The translations under genes and the position numbers were made by a program. A stretch of DNA of 64,000 bases from Carettochelys insculpta (taxonomy: Eukaryota; Chordata; Testudines; Carettochelyidae), in contig NC_134167.1 in assembly GCF_033958435.1 (NCBI RefSeq), positions 3,616,001-3,680,000 on the forward strand. Direction: 5' to 3'. Positions 33,888 through 43,020 of the stretch are shown here, piece after piece; the stretch's first letter is position 1, and every line of letters begins with the position of its first letter. The notes beneath the pieces were generated by a model, which was given only the letters and a program-made list of their open reading frames with translations, searched no databases and had not been told where the DNA came from.

Positions 33888-33985
33888 CTCTGGCTGGGAT
33901 GATTTAGTTGGGATTGTGTCCTGCTTTGAGCGTGGAGTTGGACTTGACCTCCAGAGGTCTCTTCCAGCCCTGTGGTTCTACGATA
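33888..33985 (+). mobile_element. CR1 LINE 3' end fragment
   Basis: CTGGGATGATTTAGTTGGGA, then GCTTTGAGCGTGGAGTTGGA and CTTCCAGCCCTGTGGTTCTACG is the last 100 bases or so of the bird-type CR1 3' UTR. It ends close to the terminal octamer region. Confidence 0.85.
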
Positions 33986-34879
33986 GCACCAGAGTTCCTC
34001 CTGGATCACAGTGGCAGAAGGGAAAGCTGAAAGAGGGCACTACCTTTTCTGAGAATAACAAAGTTGGGCAGATGGGATTCCTCAGGTCCCCTCTGTGCAG
34101 GGAGAAGAACCGGGTGCAGGGCCTTCGGACCTGTCACACTACTGTGAGTGTCTGAGGTCAGCGCTGCTGGAATCCACCAGTCATCACAGGCCACTCAACT
34201 CATGTGGGAGGTGAAGGGCTTCTGCAAGCTCTCATCGCTGCATCCCCTCTGCTGAGCATCTCCTAGGGAAAGGCCACCTGTTACCCGTTGCTGCAGCTCA
34301 GCCATGTGAGAGCCTCTCTGGCAAGACACTAATTAGCCTCCCAGATGTCATGCTGGTAAAGAGGAGGGTGAGCTGCTTGTTACTCAGGTGTCTGAGAGTG
34401 GAGACAGGGCAGAGCTCTGTCCTTCCCACATCTGCTTTTGTTTGAACTATGCTGTCTGCAGGGACCATGCTCCAGTGATATGAATGACAATGACAATTAA
34501 GGAGATGTCAGTGTGATTAGCTAGATGTCCTTCTCCTGTGTTATCCAAGCTCAAGGGTCAGTATTTGGCCAATTAAAGGGTCCCCCCTTACAGCACCCCC
34601 ACCCCAGCTGTGTCTTTAAATTCTTGCTTTTCCCAAGGTTATGATTTCATTTTAGAAAGATGCACTTGCCATTTTCAATGGAGATACAGTGGCTGAGTCC
34701 TAGGAAGATACTGCTCCAGCGAGAACTGATTCCTTGGAGTCCTCTTGCTCAGTGGCTTGGGGCACATCCCTAAAGCGGTCAGAGAAAGGCTAACAAGCTC
34801 TTCTGGGCTCAGCCGCCACAACACATGCACACCTTCAGGGCTGTGCCCCTTGGAGGAAATGAGCTGAAAGGGAGGGTGC
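33986..34879. other. Non-coding, no feature recognised
   Basis: No exon evidence. The section 34440-34680 is AT-leaning and repeat-free. Confidence 0.3.
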
Positions 34880-35080
34880 CTGCCAGGGATCCCTGTAAGC
34901 TGAGCATTTGGGTGCATGCCCAAGAGAGATTCTGGTGCCACCCAACTGATTGGCAGAGTGCCCACAGCCTCCCATTGGGAGCAGCATGTGCTTCTGTTGA
35001 TGCTGCATAGCTGCATGAGCCTTGGTGCGCATAAAATTGATTCCACCCATGGATTGAAAACGTTAGCGGGCGCGTTGGTG
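34880..35080. repeat. Dispersed repeat (CATTTGGGTGCATGCCC type)
   Basis: The order CTGTAAGCTGAGCATTTGGG, CCCAACTGATTGGCAGAGTG, CCCACAGCCTCCCATTGGGA and AAAATTGATTCCACCCATGG is one I associate with an abundant turtle non-autonomous repeat. Its far end is related to 12345-12425 and 56247-56304. A 268-codon open frame on the minus strand runs across it but is not a gene. Confidence 0.5.
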
Positions 35081-35430
35081 CCCCCAGGTGGAATGAGTGC
35101 CCTGCCCCAGAATGAGTTGGTGGTTCCACCAGAGCTGCTGAGAGGAAGGCAGTTGCAAGCCCATGATGCCCGTAAGGAATCAACAGGGCAGAGGTTCAAG
35201 ATGGCTGACCTGGGATCGAGCTGCACCGTGTTCATGACCAAGCCAGGCTTCTCTAGACTCTGGAGCACTGAGCCTGAGCATCCTCGTAAGTGAAAGGATT
35301 TTTGAGGGAGGAAGTTCTCTGTTGCTGGAGCTAAGGGTGTGGGGGTGCTGCAGTGCCCCTGTCTGAAGTGGTTTCCATTCTGTGCAGGGTTTCCAGTTGG
35401 GTTCAACAACTCCCAGCACCCCCACTCTTT

Positions 35431-35456
35431 AAAAAAAACAAAAAAAACAAAAAAAA
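35431..35456. repeat. A-rich simple repeat
   Basis: Runs of six to eight A separated by single C (26 bases). The sequence before it does not look like a processed gene copy. Confidence 0.85.
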
Positions 35457-36010
35457 TTGTTCCAGCCCTCTGCCCACACATGACCTAAAAAATGTTCAGC
35501 CCTTTGCATGCTGTTTATCCACATGCAATGCAGCTTTCCTAGCAGTAATGGGTTAGTGCTCTCATCTGCCCAGAACTGCACAAATAGCCAGATTGTAAAA
35601 CAGGTGCACATGGAGCCACAGCCCTCTCAGGGTAATGGCCCTAGAGTGGAACCAACTCTCAGTGCTTCGGCACACTGGGAGAGAGTGTGGTCCGGGTGCT
35701 GTGGCTCAGACTATGCAGAGGAGAAATCTATTTCGACTGTAACTGGAGACGAGCAATGCAAAGCTAAGGGTGGCTCTGTCAGGCCAGGCACGAAGTTCCA
35801 CTGCAGTCATCTGTTCTCAATCGTGGAGAATCTCCGTGGAAGGCTCCAGCCTGGTGCTGTTTATCCATATTTTGGAATTCATGCTGTCCCACCCATTGGC
35901 TTCAGTAGCAACTGAAACCCTTCTTAAAAAGGCTTCCGGGGGGGAGCTCTGTCTGTATCTGCAAAAACGACACAAATTCCTGTCACGCCTTGGAGAGCAA
36001 CAGATTTACT

Positions 36011-36056
36011 GGAGCATAAGCTTTCATGCGCAAAGACCCACTTCGTCAGATGCATG
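36011..36056 (-). ncRNA. Hammerhead-ribozyme-like core (best candidate)
   Basis: On the minus strand: CTGACGA (36043-36049) fits CUGANGA exactly. A 17-base imperfect hairpin follows (GTGGGT, CTTT loop, GCGCAT), then GAAA (36022-36025). Next is GC-TTAT-GC followed by TC, which gives a two- to three-pair stem III and a CUC (NUH-type) cleavage triplet. One extra A lies between the CUGANGA box and stem II, and helix I pairing is poor. Penelope-like elements are known to carry hammerheads with tiny stem III in their terminal repeats. Activity is unknown. Confidence 0.45.
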
Positions 36057-36067
36057 GAGTGGAGATG

Positions 36068-36181
36068 CCAGAGGCAGGCCTAATTAGACAGGCTTGTGAA
36101 AAGGAGGGAGTCTCAGTCAAAAGGAAGGCCAGAGCTGACGAGGTCAGTTCAGTCAGGGAGGACGTGGCCTGCTTCCAGCAG
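36068..36181 (+). repeat. Third copy of the foldback arm
   Basis: CCAGAGGCAGG at the start and CTTCCAGCAG at the end align over their whole length with 281-394 and with the reverse complement of 597-709. No stop codon interrupts the shared frame. Confidence 0.8.
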
Positions 36182-36394
36182 CTAATGGGGAGGTACCTGC
36201 ACCTCAAGGGCAGAGGGGCAGAATCTCTGATGGTCACATCTTCACTCTTCTCTGGTGAGATTTTCCTTCATAGGAGAGAGTGCATCCTCCAGGCTACACA
36301 CCTGGCAAGCCCCCGAGTGACGTTTTGTGAGCAAACGGGGCAGTTTTAGTAGCTTTCCAAGCAGAACAACAATTATCTGTCAGCTTGCACTGCA

Positions 36395-36500
36395 GGCTCT
36401 GCAGGGCAGGGACTTTATTTTTGTTCTGTGTTCGTGCAGCACCCTGGTCCGTGATCGTGGCTCCTCTGTGCCACACAAATACGAATGTAATTACAATAGC
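36395..36500 (+). repeat. Ancient interspersed repeat tail (SINE-like)
   Basis: GGCAGGGACTTTATTTTTGT, then GTGCAGCACCCTGG and an A/T tail. Same block order as 1790-1875 and 40345-40435. Confidence 0.5.
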
Positions 36501-36544
36501 AGTATTTAAGGTTAATGTATTTTTATTTAATGTATTATGTAATT

Positions 36545-37557
36545 ATTAAAGTAGTTATTAATGGTTCTCAATCCTGCTGGAAAGGTATAACAAGTGGGAT
36601 TCCACAGGGGTCTGTTTTGGGACTGGTTCTGTTCAATATCTTCATCAACAATTTAGGTATTGGCATACAGAGTGTGCTGATTAAGTTTGCAAATGATACC
36701 AAGCTGGAAGGAGTTGCAATTGCTTCGAAGGGTAGGGTGAGAATTCAAAATGATCTGGACAAACTGGAGAAATGGTCTGAGGTAAACAGGGTGAAGTTTA
36801 ATGCGAAGTGCTCCACTTAGGAAGGAACAATCAGTTTCACACACACAATGGGGAGAGGCTGTCTAGGAAGGAGTATGGCAGAAAGGGATCTAGAGGTTAT
36901 AGTGGCCCACAGGCTAAACATGAGTCAACAGTGTGGTGCTGTTGCAAAAAAAGCAAACATGATTCTGGGATGCATTAATAGGTGTGTTGGGAGCCAGACA
37001 CAAGAAGTCATTCTTCCACTCTACTCTGCACTGGTTAGGCCTCGGAGTATTGCGTCCAGTTCTGGGCACTGCATTTCAAGAAAGATGTGAAGAAATTGGA
37101 GAGGGTCCATAAAACAGCAACAAGAATGATCAAAGATCTAGAGAATGTGACCTATGAAGGAAGGCTGAAAGAAATGGGCTTTTTTAGTTTGGAAAAGAGA
37201 AGACTGTGGGAGGACATGATAGCAGTTTTCAGGTGTCTAAAGGGGAGTCATAGGGAGGAGGGAAAAAATGTGGTGTTCTTGGCCTCTGAGGATAGAAAAA
37301 GAAGCAATGGGCTTAAACTGCAGCAAGGGAGGTTTAGGTTGGACATTAGGAAAAAGTTCCTAACTGTCAGGGCGGGCAAACAGTGGAATAAATTGCCTAG
37401 GGAGGTTGTGGAATCTCCATCTCTGGAGATACCTTTAGAACAGGTAAGATAAGTGTCCATCAGGGATGGTCTAGACAGTACTTGGTCCTGCCATGAGGGC
37501 AGGGGGCTGGACACGATGGCCTCTCGAGGTCCCTTCCAGTCCTAGTACTCTATGATC
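36545..37557 (+). mobile_element. CR1 LINE fragment, ORF2 C-terminal half and 3' UTR
   Basis: The sequence begins within the reverse-transcriptase domain (ITSGIPQGSVLG, then FNIFINNL) and runs through the C-terminal ORF2 region ([33 protein letters not shown]). It ends in a CR1 3' UTR: GGTCTAGACAGTACTTGGTC, then CTCGAGGTCCCTTCCAGTCC and a TATGAT end. It is older than, and from a different subfamily to, the copy at 56305. The catalytic FADD is FAND here (36692-36694 reads AAT), and the frame changes several times. Confidence 0.93.
36560..37449 (+). pseudogene. CR1 ORF2 reverse-transcriptase remnant
   Basis: The palm segment with SGIPQGSVLG is open to 36820, where a stop breaks the frame. A second open segment (36848-37090) and a third (37087-37452) carry the downstream part in other frames. 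The second Asp-pair motif reads FANDTKL, so even the open part would be inactive. The N-terminal endonuclease is absent because of 5' truncation. Confidence 0.85.
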
Positions 37558-39009
37558 TCAGCTTGTACTGTAAGATGCTGACTCCAGGTAACTTCACTGT
37601 ACCCTCTTTCCTCCACGCACTATCAGGTCCCTCATTGTCAGATTTAGGTATCCTAGAAAGCCTGTGATGTGTGCATCATGCTTTGGATAAGGTGGGGAGG
37701 AGGTCAGATTTCAAGGATTAAAGGCCCCTGTGATGCGCCTACCACACGTGAAGTCAAGCTGACTGTGGCTGTATGGTAAATATAGGCACTGCCTGCTGAA
37801 GTGCTGCTCACCGCTGTGAGACAGAAGCTTGGCCTCACTGCAGGTCCCAGCAGCCTGAAGGCCACAAGTGGCCTAGGGTGTGTCGCTGGGACTGTGCTTT
37901 GTTGGGCAGCGCGGGGAAAGCTTCCAATTAAACTCCAGGCCATATCTGTTCAGTGCATCGGGGTATTCATCTCCAGGCCTGCACAGCCAGCTTATGCCAC
38001 TGAGGCTAAATGACCAGAAATGGTGTCTCAAGGGCAGGGGAAGCCCCACAAGTAGAAAGTAGCTTTTCCTGACCCCCACCCTGAGGATTCCTAGAGAGCT
38101 GACCATGGGCAGCATGTGAACCTTACTCCCCATCCCAGGGAGTTGCCTGTGTGGATATTTGTAGCCTTTATTTGAACCACCAGTTGACTATCAGCTAAAA
38201 TAGGCCTATAAGTGTGTTTTCTCCTATGCTAGTACAGCGCCTTGCCAAGTGGGGGCCGGGTCCTTGGCTGGGGCTCAGAGATGCTACTGCCCGGACGCAT
38301 AATAACCTATTTTCCTCTGAGGCCACTTGCCATGTTGTAAGTTTTTGGGATTGAAATATTGATTTAACAAGTCGAGACCCCTTCGGTCTAACGGAAGCAC
38401 TGGACAGGCAGGGCATCTCCCTCCCCCCACAACACCCTGATATAATGATCCTATATTACCTTCTCTCATGGGGCTACCAGGTACTTATGGTAATTGCGTC
38501 AATGAACACTTGTACTGTAATTATAGCTCATACGCAATAATCCATGACAAATGGCTTGTGAAAAGAATTCCGATTCATGCAGCAGAAGCAACCCATGGAG
38601 ATTGCTCCCTGCTGGAATGTTAACTGCTTACCTGAGATTGATCTGTCCAGGTGCAAGATTCATCAATGCTCTGTTTAAATCCGAGGGAGGTCAAGGAGTC
38701 TGGCAGTGATATGTTACATTTTTTTCTGAGGTAGCGGCTACACTGTGCTAGGGCCATCCTAAGTATCCCAGAGGAGGTAATCCCTGTTCTGAGGAGCTTG
38801 CAGTGCAGCCAGGGACAAATCTACAAGTGGGTACAGGGCAAGCAAGGCTGAACCTGTGAAGGCCCAGAGTCGAGCCCAAAACACAAGGCACGAGCTCTTT
38901 GGAACAACCAACACAGGGCAGGGGGGAGAGTAGGTTCTCATCCCTGGGAAGTCTTCACAGCAAGAGAGCACCTCTTTCTGGAAGGTATGGAGTAGTCAAA
39001 CACAACTCG
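37558..39009. other. Non-coding, no confident feature
   Basis: No exon seen. A weak match to the old SINE-like tail lies at about 38225-38300 (GCTAGTACAGCGCCTTGCCA). The rest is unique. Confidence 0.3.
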
Positions 39010-39190
39010 TTGAGAAAAACAAGCCGTCCCACAGCACCTTAGACTAACCGCTTTATTTATTTATTAGATAATGAGCTTTTGTGGGAAGACCAAAGCTTGT
39101 TACATGATAGATAAAATGATTAGCCTTTCAGGTGCTACAGGACTACTTGCTTATTTTGTAAAGTTAGTCTAACACGGATACCCCTCCGAG
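39010..39190 (+). mobile_element. Short foldback element of Penelope-like termini
   Basis: Left: CCCACAGCACCTTAGACTAA, then TTATTTATTAGATAATGAGC. Right: GATAGATAAAATGATTAGCC, then TCAGGTGCTACAGGACTACT and GTCTAACACGGATACCCCTC. The two halves are inverted copies around GTGGGAAGACCAAAGC. It is the same head-to-head design as 18385-18560, but with the right terminus preserved. Confidence 0.75.
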
Positions 39191-39234
39191 ACAATTCAAT
39201 GAGGTCAGTGCAACAACCGTGTGGTGAAACTCTA

Positions 39235-39305
39235 TGGTCTGGTCCAGTGTTATGTAGGTCAGACTCTATAGTCAAAGGGTCCCTTCAGGCCTAAAACTAT
39301 AGGAA
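39235..39305 (+). mobile_element. CR1 LINE 3' end fragment
   Basis: GTTATGTAGGTCAGACTCTA, then GGGTCCCTTCAGGCCTAAAA and CTATAGGAAC fits the end of another CR1 subfamily (GTCAGACTAGATGATC, then GTCCCTTCTGGCCT). Short and diverged. Confidence 0.65.
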
Positions 39306-40344
39306 CTTTGTGGAGCTGATGCATCTGGCATCAGTAGTGGCGTCCAGTAATGACCACCTTTCTGCAGCTTGTACTGTCCCCACTAAGCATGGTCGCTCAT
39401 CTTCCCCTTGACATTTTGTCCTGGAAGTCCTGCCAACAGCATGATGTCAAGATGACCAAACAGGGACACCCCATCTTTCCCTCCCCTGAGAGCATATTAA
39501 AACGTATTGAAAATCTCTTCACCCTGCATCTTACATTACTGCTGTTCAGGTTCATGGCTGGGGGCAGGCAGCGAGGTACTAAGTAGGCTGATCCAGAGGG
39601 AATTTTTTCTTCACCCTAAAAACCGCTGCAGTGCAGACAGCTCTTGAGTTCTGGCTGTACCCTCAAGGCCAGGTCATCTGCTAGTGTCTTCAGGCTGTTG
39701 AAGACAACAGTTGAAGCAGCTGAAGATCTGGCCTCAGCCTTTATCGAAAGGGACAGTGATGTTGGCACACCCGCACCAGTGTGACACCTTGAAACTGGGG
39801 CTGGGCCATGTGCAGTTTTCAGTATGGGTTTAAGACAGCCATTCTTAACCTTGTGTCCCAACTCTCCTCTTGGTCTCCAAGCTGTTGTCACCCTTCTGAT
39901 TCGTGTACAGATAGCTGCAGTAATTCCATCCAGGTGAAATTCACTCCAATGCAGAAAGCTGGCAGGAGACTGGTGCCCTGTCAAGTACATCCTCGATGTG
40001 CGAGAATTGTGTTCCTGGAAAACCAAGCTCCTTCCCCTGCCCAGGCAACAGCACTCAGGAAGAGATGGCTGTGCCAGCTCTGCTTCCTTTTGACGGGGGG
40101 TCTCCTCCCCACTTGCCTGTGAAGCGGCAGCTGCTGCTGCCTCTGGCTGGAGCTTCCAAGTGCCCCCCTCCAATCAGGCTAAGGTGAGAGACACACATGT
40201 TGAATGCGCATATCTCTAGGGTTTACTGTATAGGTAGCTGGCACGATGTTCGTTACGCTGTTCATGGCTGCATCTCTGCTACTTTGTGCTCCCACGCTTC
40301 TCCGCTTCTGCTGCATTGCCTCACCTCTTAAAATAAAAGCTGCT
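39306..40344. other. Non-coding, no feature recognised
   Basis: A 185-codon minus-strand open frame (39616-40173) has no recognisable domain and no exon context, so I do not call it. Confidence 0.35.
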
Positions 40345-40435
40345 CTGGCCAGGGACTCTCTCCTTGTTCTTTGTGCAGCACTGACCACAATAGGCCCTGG
40401 CCTCTGCTGCTATTGTATATACAAATAACTGCAGC
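40345..40435 (+). repeat. Ancient interspersed repeat tail (SINE-like)
   Basis: GGGACTCTCTCCTTGTTCTT, then GTGCAGCACTGACCACAATA, GGCCCTGGCC and an AT tail. Related to 1790-1875. Confidence 0.5.
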
Positions 40436-42934
40436 CGAAAGGCCCAGTTAGGACCACAGGTCCATGTCATGGTCTTCTGCACAAATGTGAATTTCATCCC
40501 ACACAGTACATCTAAAAACACCAAACCCTCCCAAAAGAGACCTTTAAATTCATTCTCTTTCTCCTATGAACTACCCATGAGAGATTAATCACATTGTTTT
40601 AATGCATTACTGGAAGGCACTCTAGATGTGACAGTGATGAGGCCTGTATAAGAACCTATAAAAATAGAATAGTCTCTTGTTGGTTTCTGATGGCACTCAC
40701 CATGGAATATGCATCAATAAGGAATGTGCGTTACATGACATCTTCTATATGGATGTTCAAATTATACTTCTTAGCTGAGATGTTTTGAAATGTATATGCC
40801 ACTAATCTAGGCAGTTAGAGCACAATGCACTTGCTCACACTAACCTTGCGTTGTGCAGCCTTTTGGAACACAGATGTTCTCTTTCCGTATTTAAAAAAAA
40901 GTCTGAAATGCCCCAGAGAATTCTGGGAGTTCATGGAATTGCCAGAAAGAAAAATGAGTAACGTGTGTGTTCCGGGTGATTAAAGTTTGAGTACCCAGTG
41001 TTCAAATGCAGAGCTCAGATGTGTTCAGTTCTGATTCTGACACACTCACACAAACCTATTCACATTTGTGTTTTAAATAAGCTCATTTTCATCAGTTCCT
41101 AGATGACAAGGAGTGATGTGACTGAGCCAGAAATAGCATTCCACAGTGTGACCTGCTGATTGAATCCCACCTTTCTGACCTAGGAAAGCATAATTGCACC
41201 AAACAGGTGGTCTTTAAGGTAGATTTCACTGGACATGAAAATCAAGTTCAATCCATAACCCAGTGTGGGAAAGAATTGAGGCAAGATGACTAATGGTTCA
41301 TAAAAGTAGCAAACTTATTGACTAATAGAATTCTTAGTCATGAAGTCTCCATGTTCCATATGTACCAAAATCAAAGCAATTATGGATTTAAATGAAGCTG
41401 GAATCCATGGTGCAGAAAATGCTTGTTTTAGCGTAAGATTGGACAAAGGTGAATGACCTGTAAAACCTCTGGTAATGAAAGCTCTTCACAGCTTGTAGTG
41501 TTTCACTGGATGGTAATTGCTGCAGTCTGTGATATGGATCTGGCTGTGTTAATGATGCACTGTTCCTTTTCACAGGACTCATTTAAGCTTCGCATTTCTC
41601 ACAGATTTCAAAGAAACAAGGCATAGTAGAAATTAACACGTTAACATCAACATTTTATCACTTTGCAAATTTAAAATATGATTAAAGACTTGCAAAGACT
41701 ATTTTTTTTAACAAAGAGGCTAGGCCCGTCTCACTTCAGGAGAGTGGATTGATCATGTAGCCATGTGGCTGGGCACAATGAATTCCCACATGTCCCATTT
41801 ATCCTTTCAGCTTGGACTTGTATTTCCAGCATCTGTAGAACATGTCCGTCTCAGATCTTCCTCACGCTGCAAAAAGGGTCACATCTGCAATGCTGGAAAT
41901 CAGGATTTCAGACTGGAAATAGAAAATCTGTTTTGCAAGCGGGAAACTGCATCCAAGTGGGCCTGCTGGTTTGTTCTCTGAATTTAGTGGGAAGGAAAGT
42001 TTAGACTAGTTCCCCTTTTGCTCCTGTTCCAGGCAAACATCATGTCGGTAATGGGAAGGGGTTCTTGCTTGGCTGGGCTGGACTGTTTGCATCTTTTGCT
42101 TAGATCCACAAGTGGGGAGTATGGGCAGGAGGTTTGGCTCTCCCTTTTGGGGATGCTTTCAGGTCTGGGGCAGAAAGTGAAAGCATTCTGAGAGTAACCT
42201 GACAAAGACAAAGGGCTAGGCTCTGCAGACTTGAGCTGGCCGAGAGAGCCTATTCTGACAAGTGCTGAAATGCTTTTGAGGAGCTCAATAGTTCTCCATT
42301 CTCGTCTAGCGCACATGTAATCTTCTGTGGATGAGCCCGGGGGCTGCACTCCCCAGGGGAGCCAGGATTAATTTCTTTCCCTGACCCAAGAGGCTGATCT
42401 GGCCTGACCTGCAGTACTGCAGGGTAAGCGAGGTCAGAAAGAGAGAGCAGAGGGGACTGGGACTCAATGATAAGGGGGCTTTGCCACTTAGAGTTTGAAC
42501 AATACGGAAATGGCATTTCCAGTTAACTTAATCACAGGGTGGTGTGTGACTGAATAGCAGCTCAAAGAATCAATTACTGTCCCCGCTGACGTTGCCCCTG
42601 GAGAACTGACATTTCAGCCTTCCCTGTGCCACTCTGAGTACGGAGGTCCTGCTAATAGGCAGGTGCACAAGAAAGATTCTTCCTCTGGACATCCTCTGTC
42701 TGCTGAGCTTCATGGGCTTTGCTCTGGGTCTGTCTTGGGTGCTCAGTTTAGTCCCCTGCAGCAAGGAGCTGGGATGGAAACCAAGGTGTTTCAAGCAATA
42801 GACAGGAATGCAGGGATGGCCAGTTTGCAGCAGGGGCTATAGGTGTTTTCTTAGTGCTAAGGACTTGTGGTGAGTCTCACCTCCAGGAAAACTGCTACAA
42901 AGAGTAACTTGTTCCACTATCCTTGTTGCGAGGT
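40436..42934. other. Non-coding; repeat-poor AT-leaning sequence 40440-41750
   Basis: No exon seen. The first 1.3 kb is AT-leaning and free of recognised repeats, so it is a candidate for conserved intronic sequence. The remainder is unremarkable. Confidence 0.35.
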
Positions 42935-43020
42935 ACAGCATATTTATCATTCTTGCCATTTCACAGGTGGAGCAACTGAGGCCTGGCAAGGTGGCGTGTC
43001 TTGCAAAAACCGTTCAGTGT
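42935..43020 (-). repeat. MIR-like SINE remnant
   Basis: TTGCCATTTCACAGGTGGAG, then CAACTGAGGCCTGGCAAGGT and TGTCTTGCAAAAAC is a reverse MIR core. Confidence 0.65.

Larger units (their letters stand above)
35945..36215 (+). mobile_element. Penelope-like foldback remnant, copy C (left half)
   Basis: It begins TCTGTATCTGCAAAAACGAC, the reverse of the right end of copy A (TTTTTGCAGATACAGACTAA). The hammerhead-like terminal block follows, then an arm at 36068-36181 homologous to both arms of copy A. The loop, coding part and right arm are missing, so this is a half element truncated near 36215. Its arm stays open (EKEGVSVKRKARADEVSS). Confidence 0.65.

Noticed and set aside
34675..35481. 268-codon minus-strand open frame, the longest in the window
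   Set aside because: It crosses a dispersed repeat (34880-35080), starts in an A-rich run, has no recognisable domain and has no splice context.
39616..40173. 185-codon minus-strand open frame
   Set aside because: Low-complexity Ala-rich start, no domain, no exon borders. Frames on both strands overlap.
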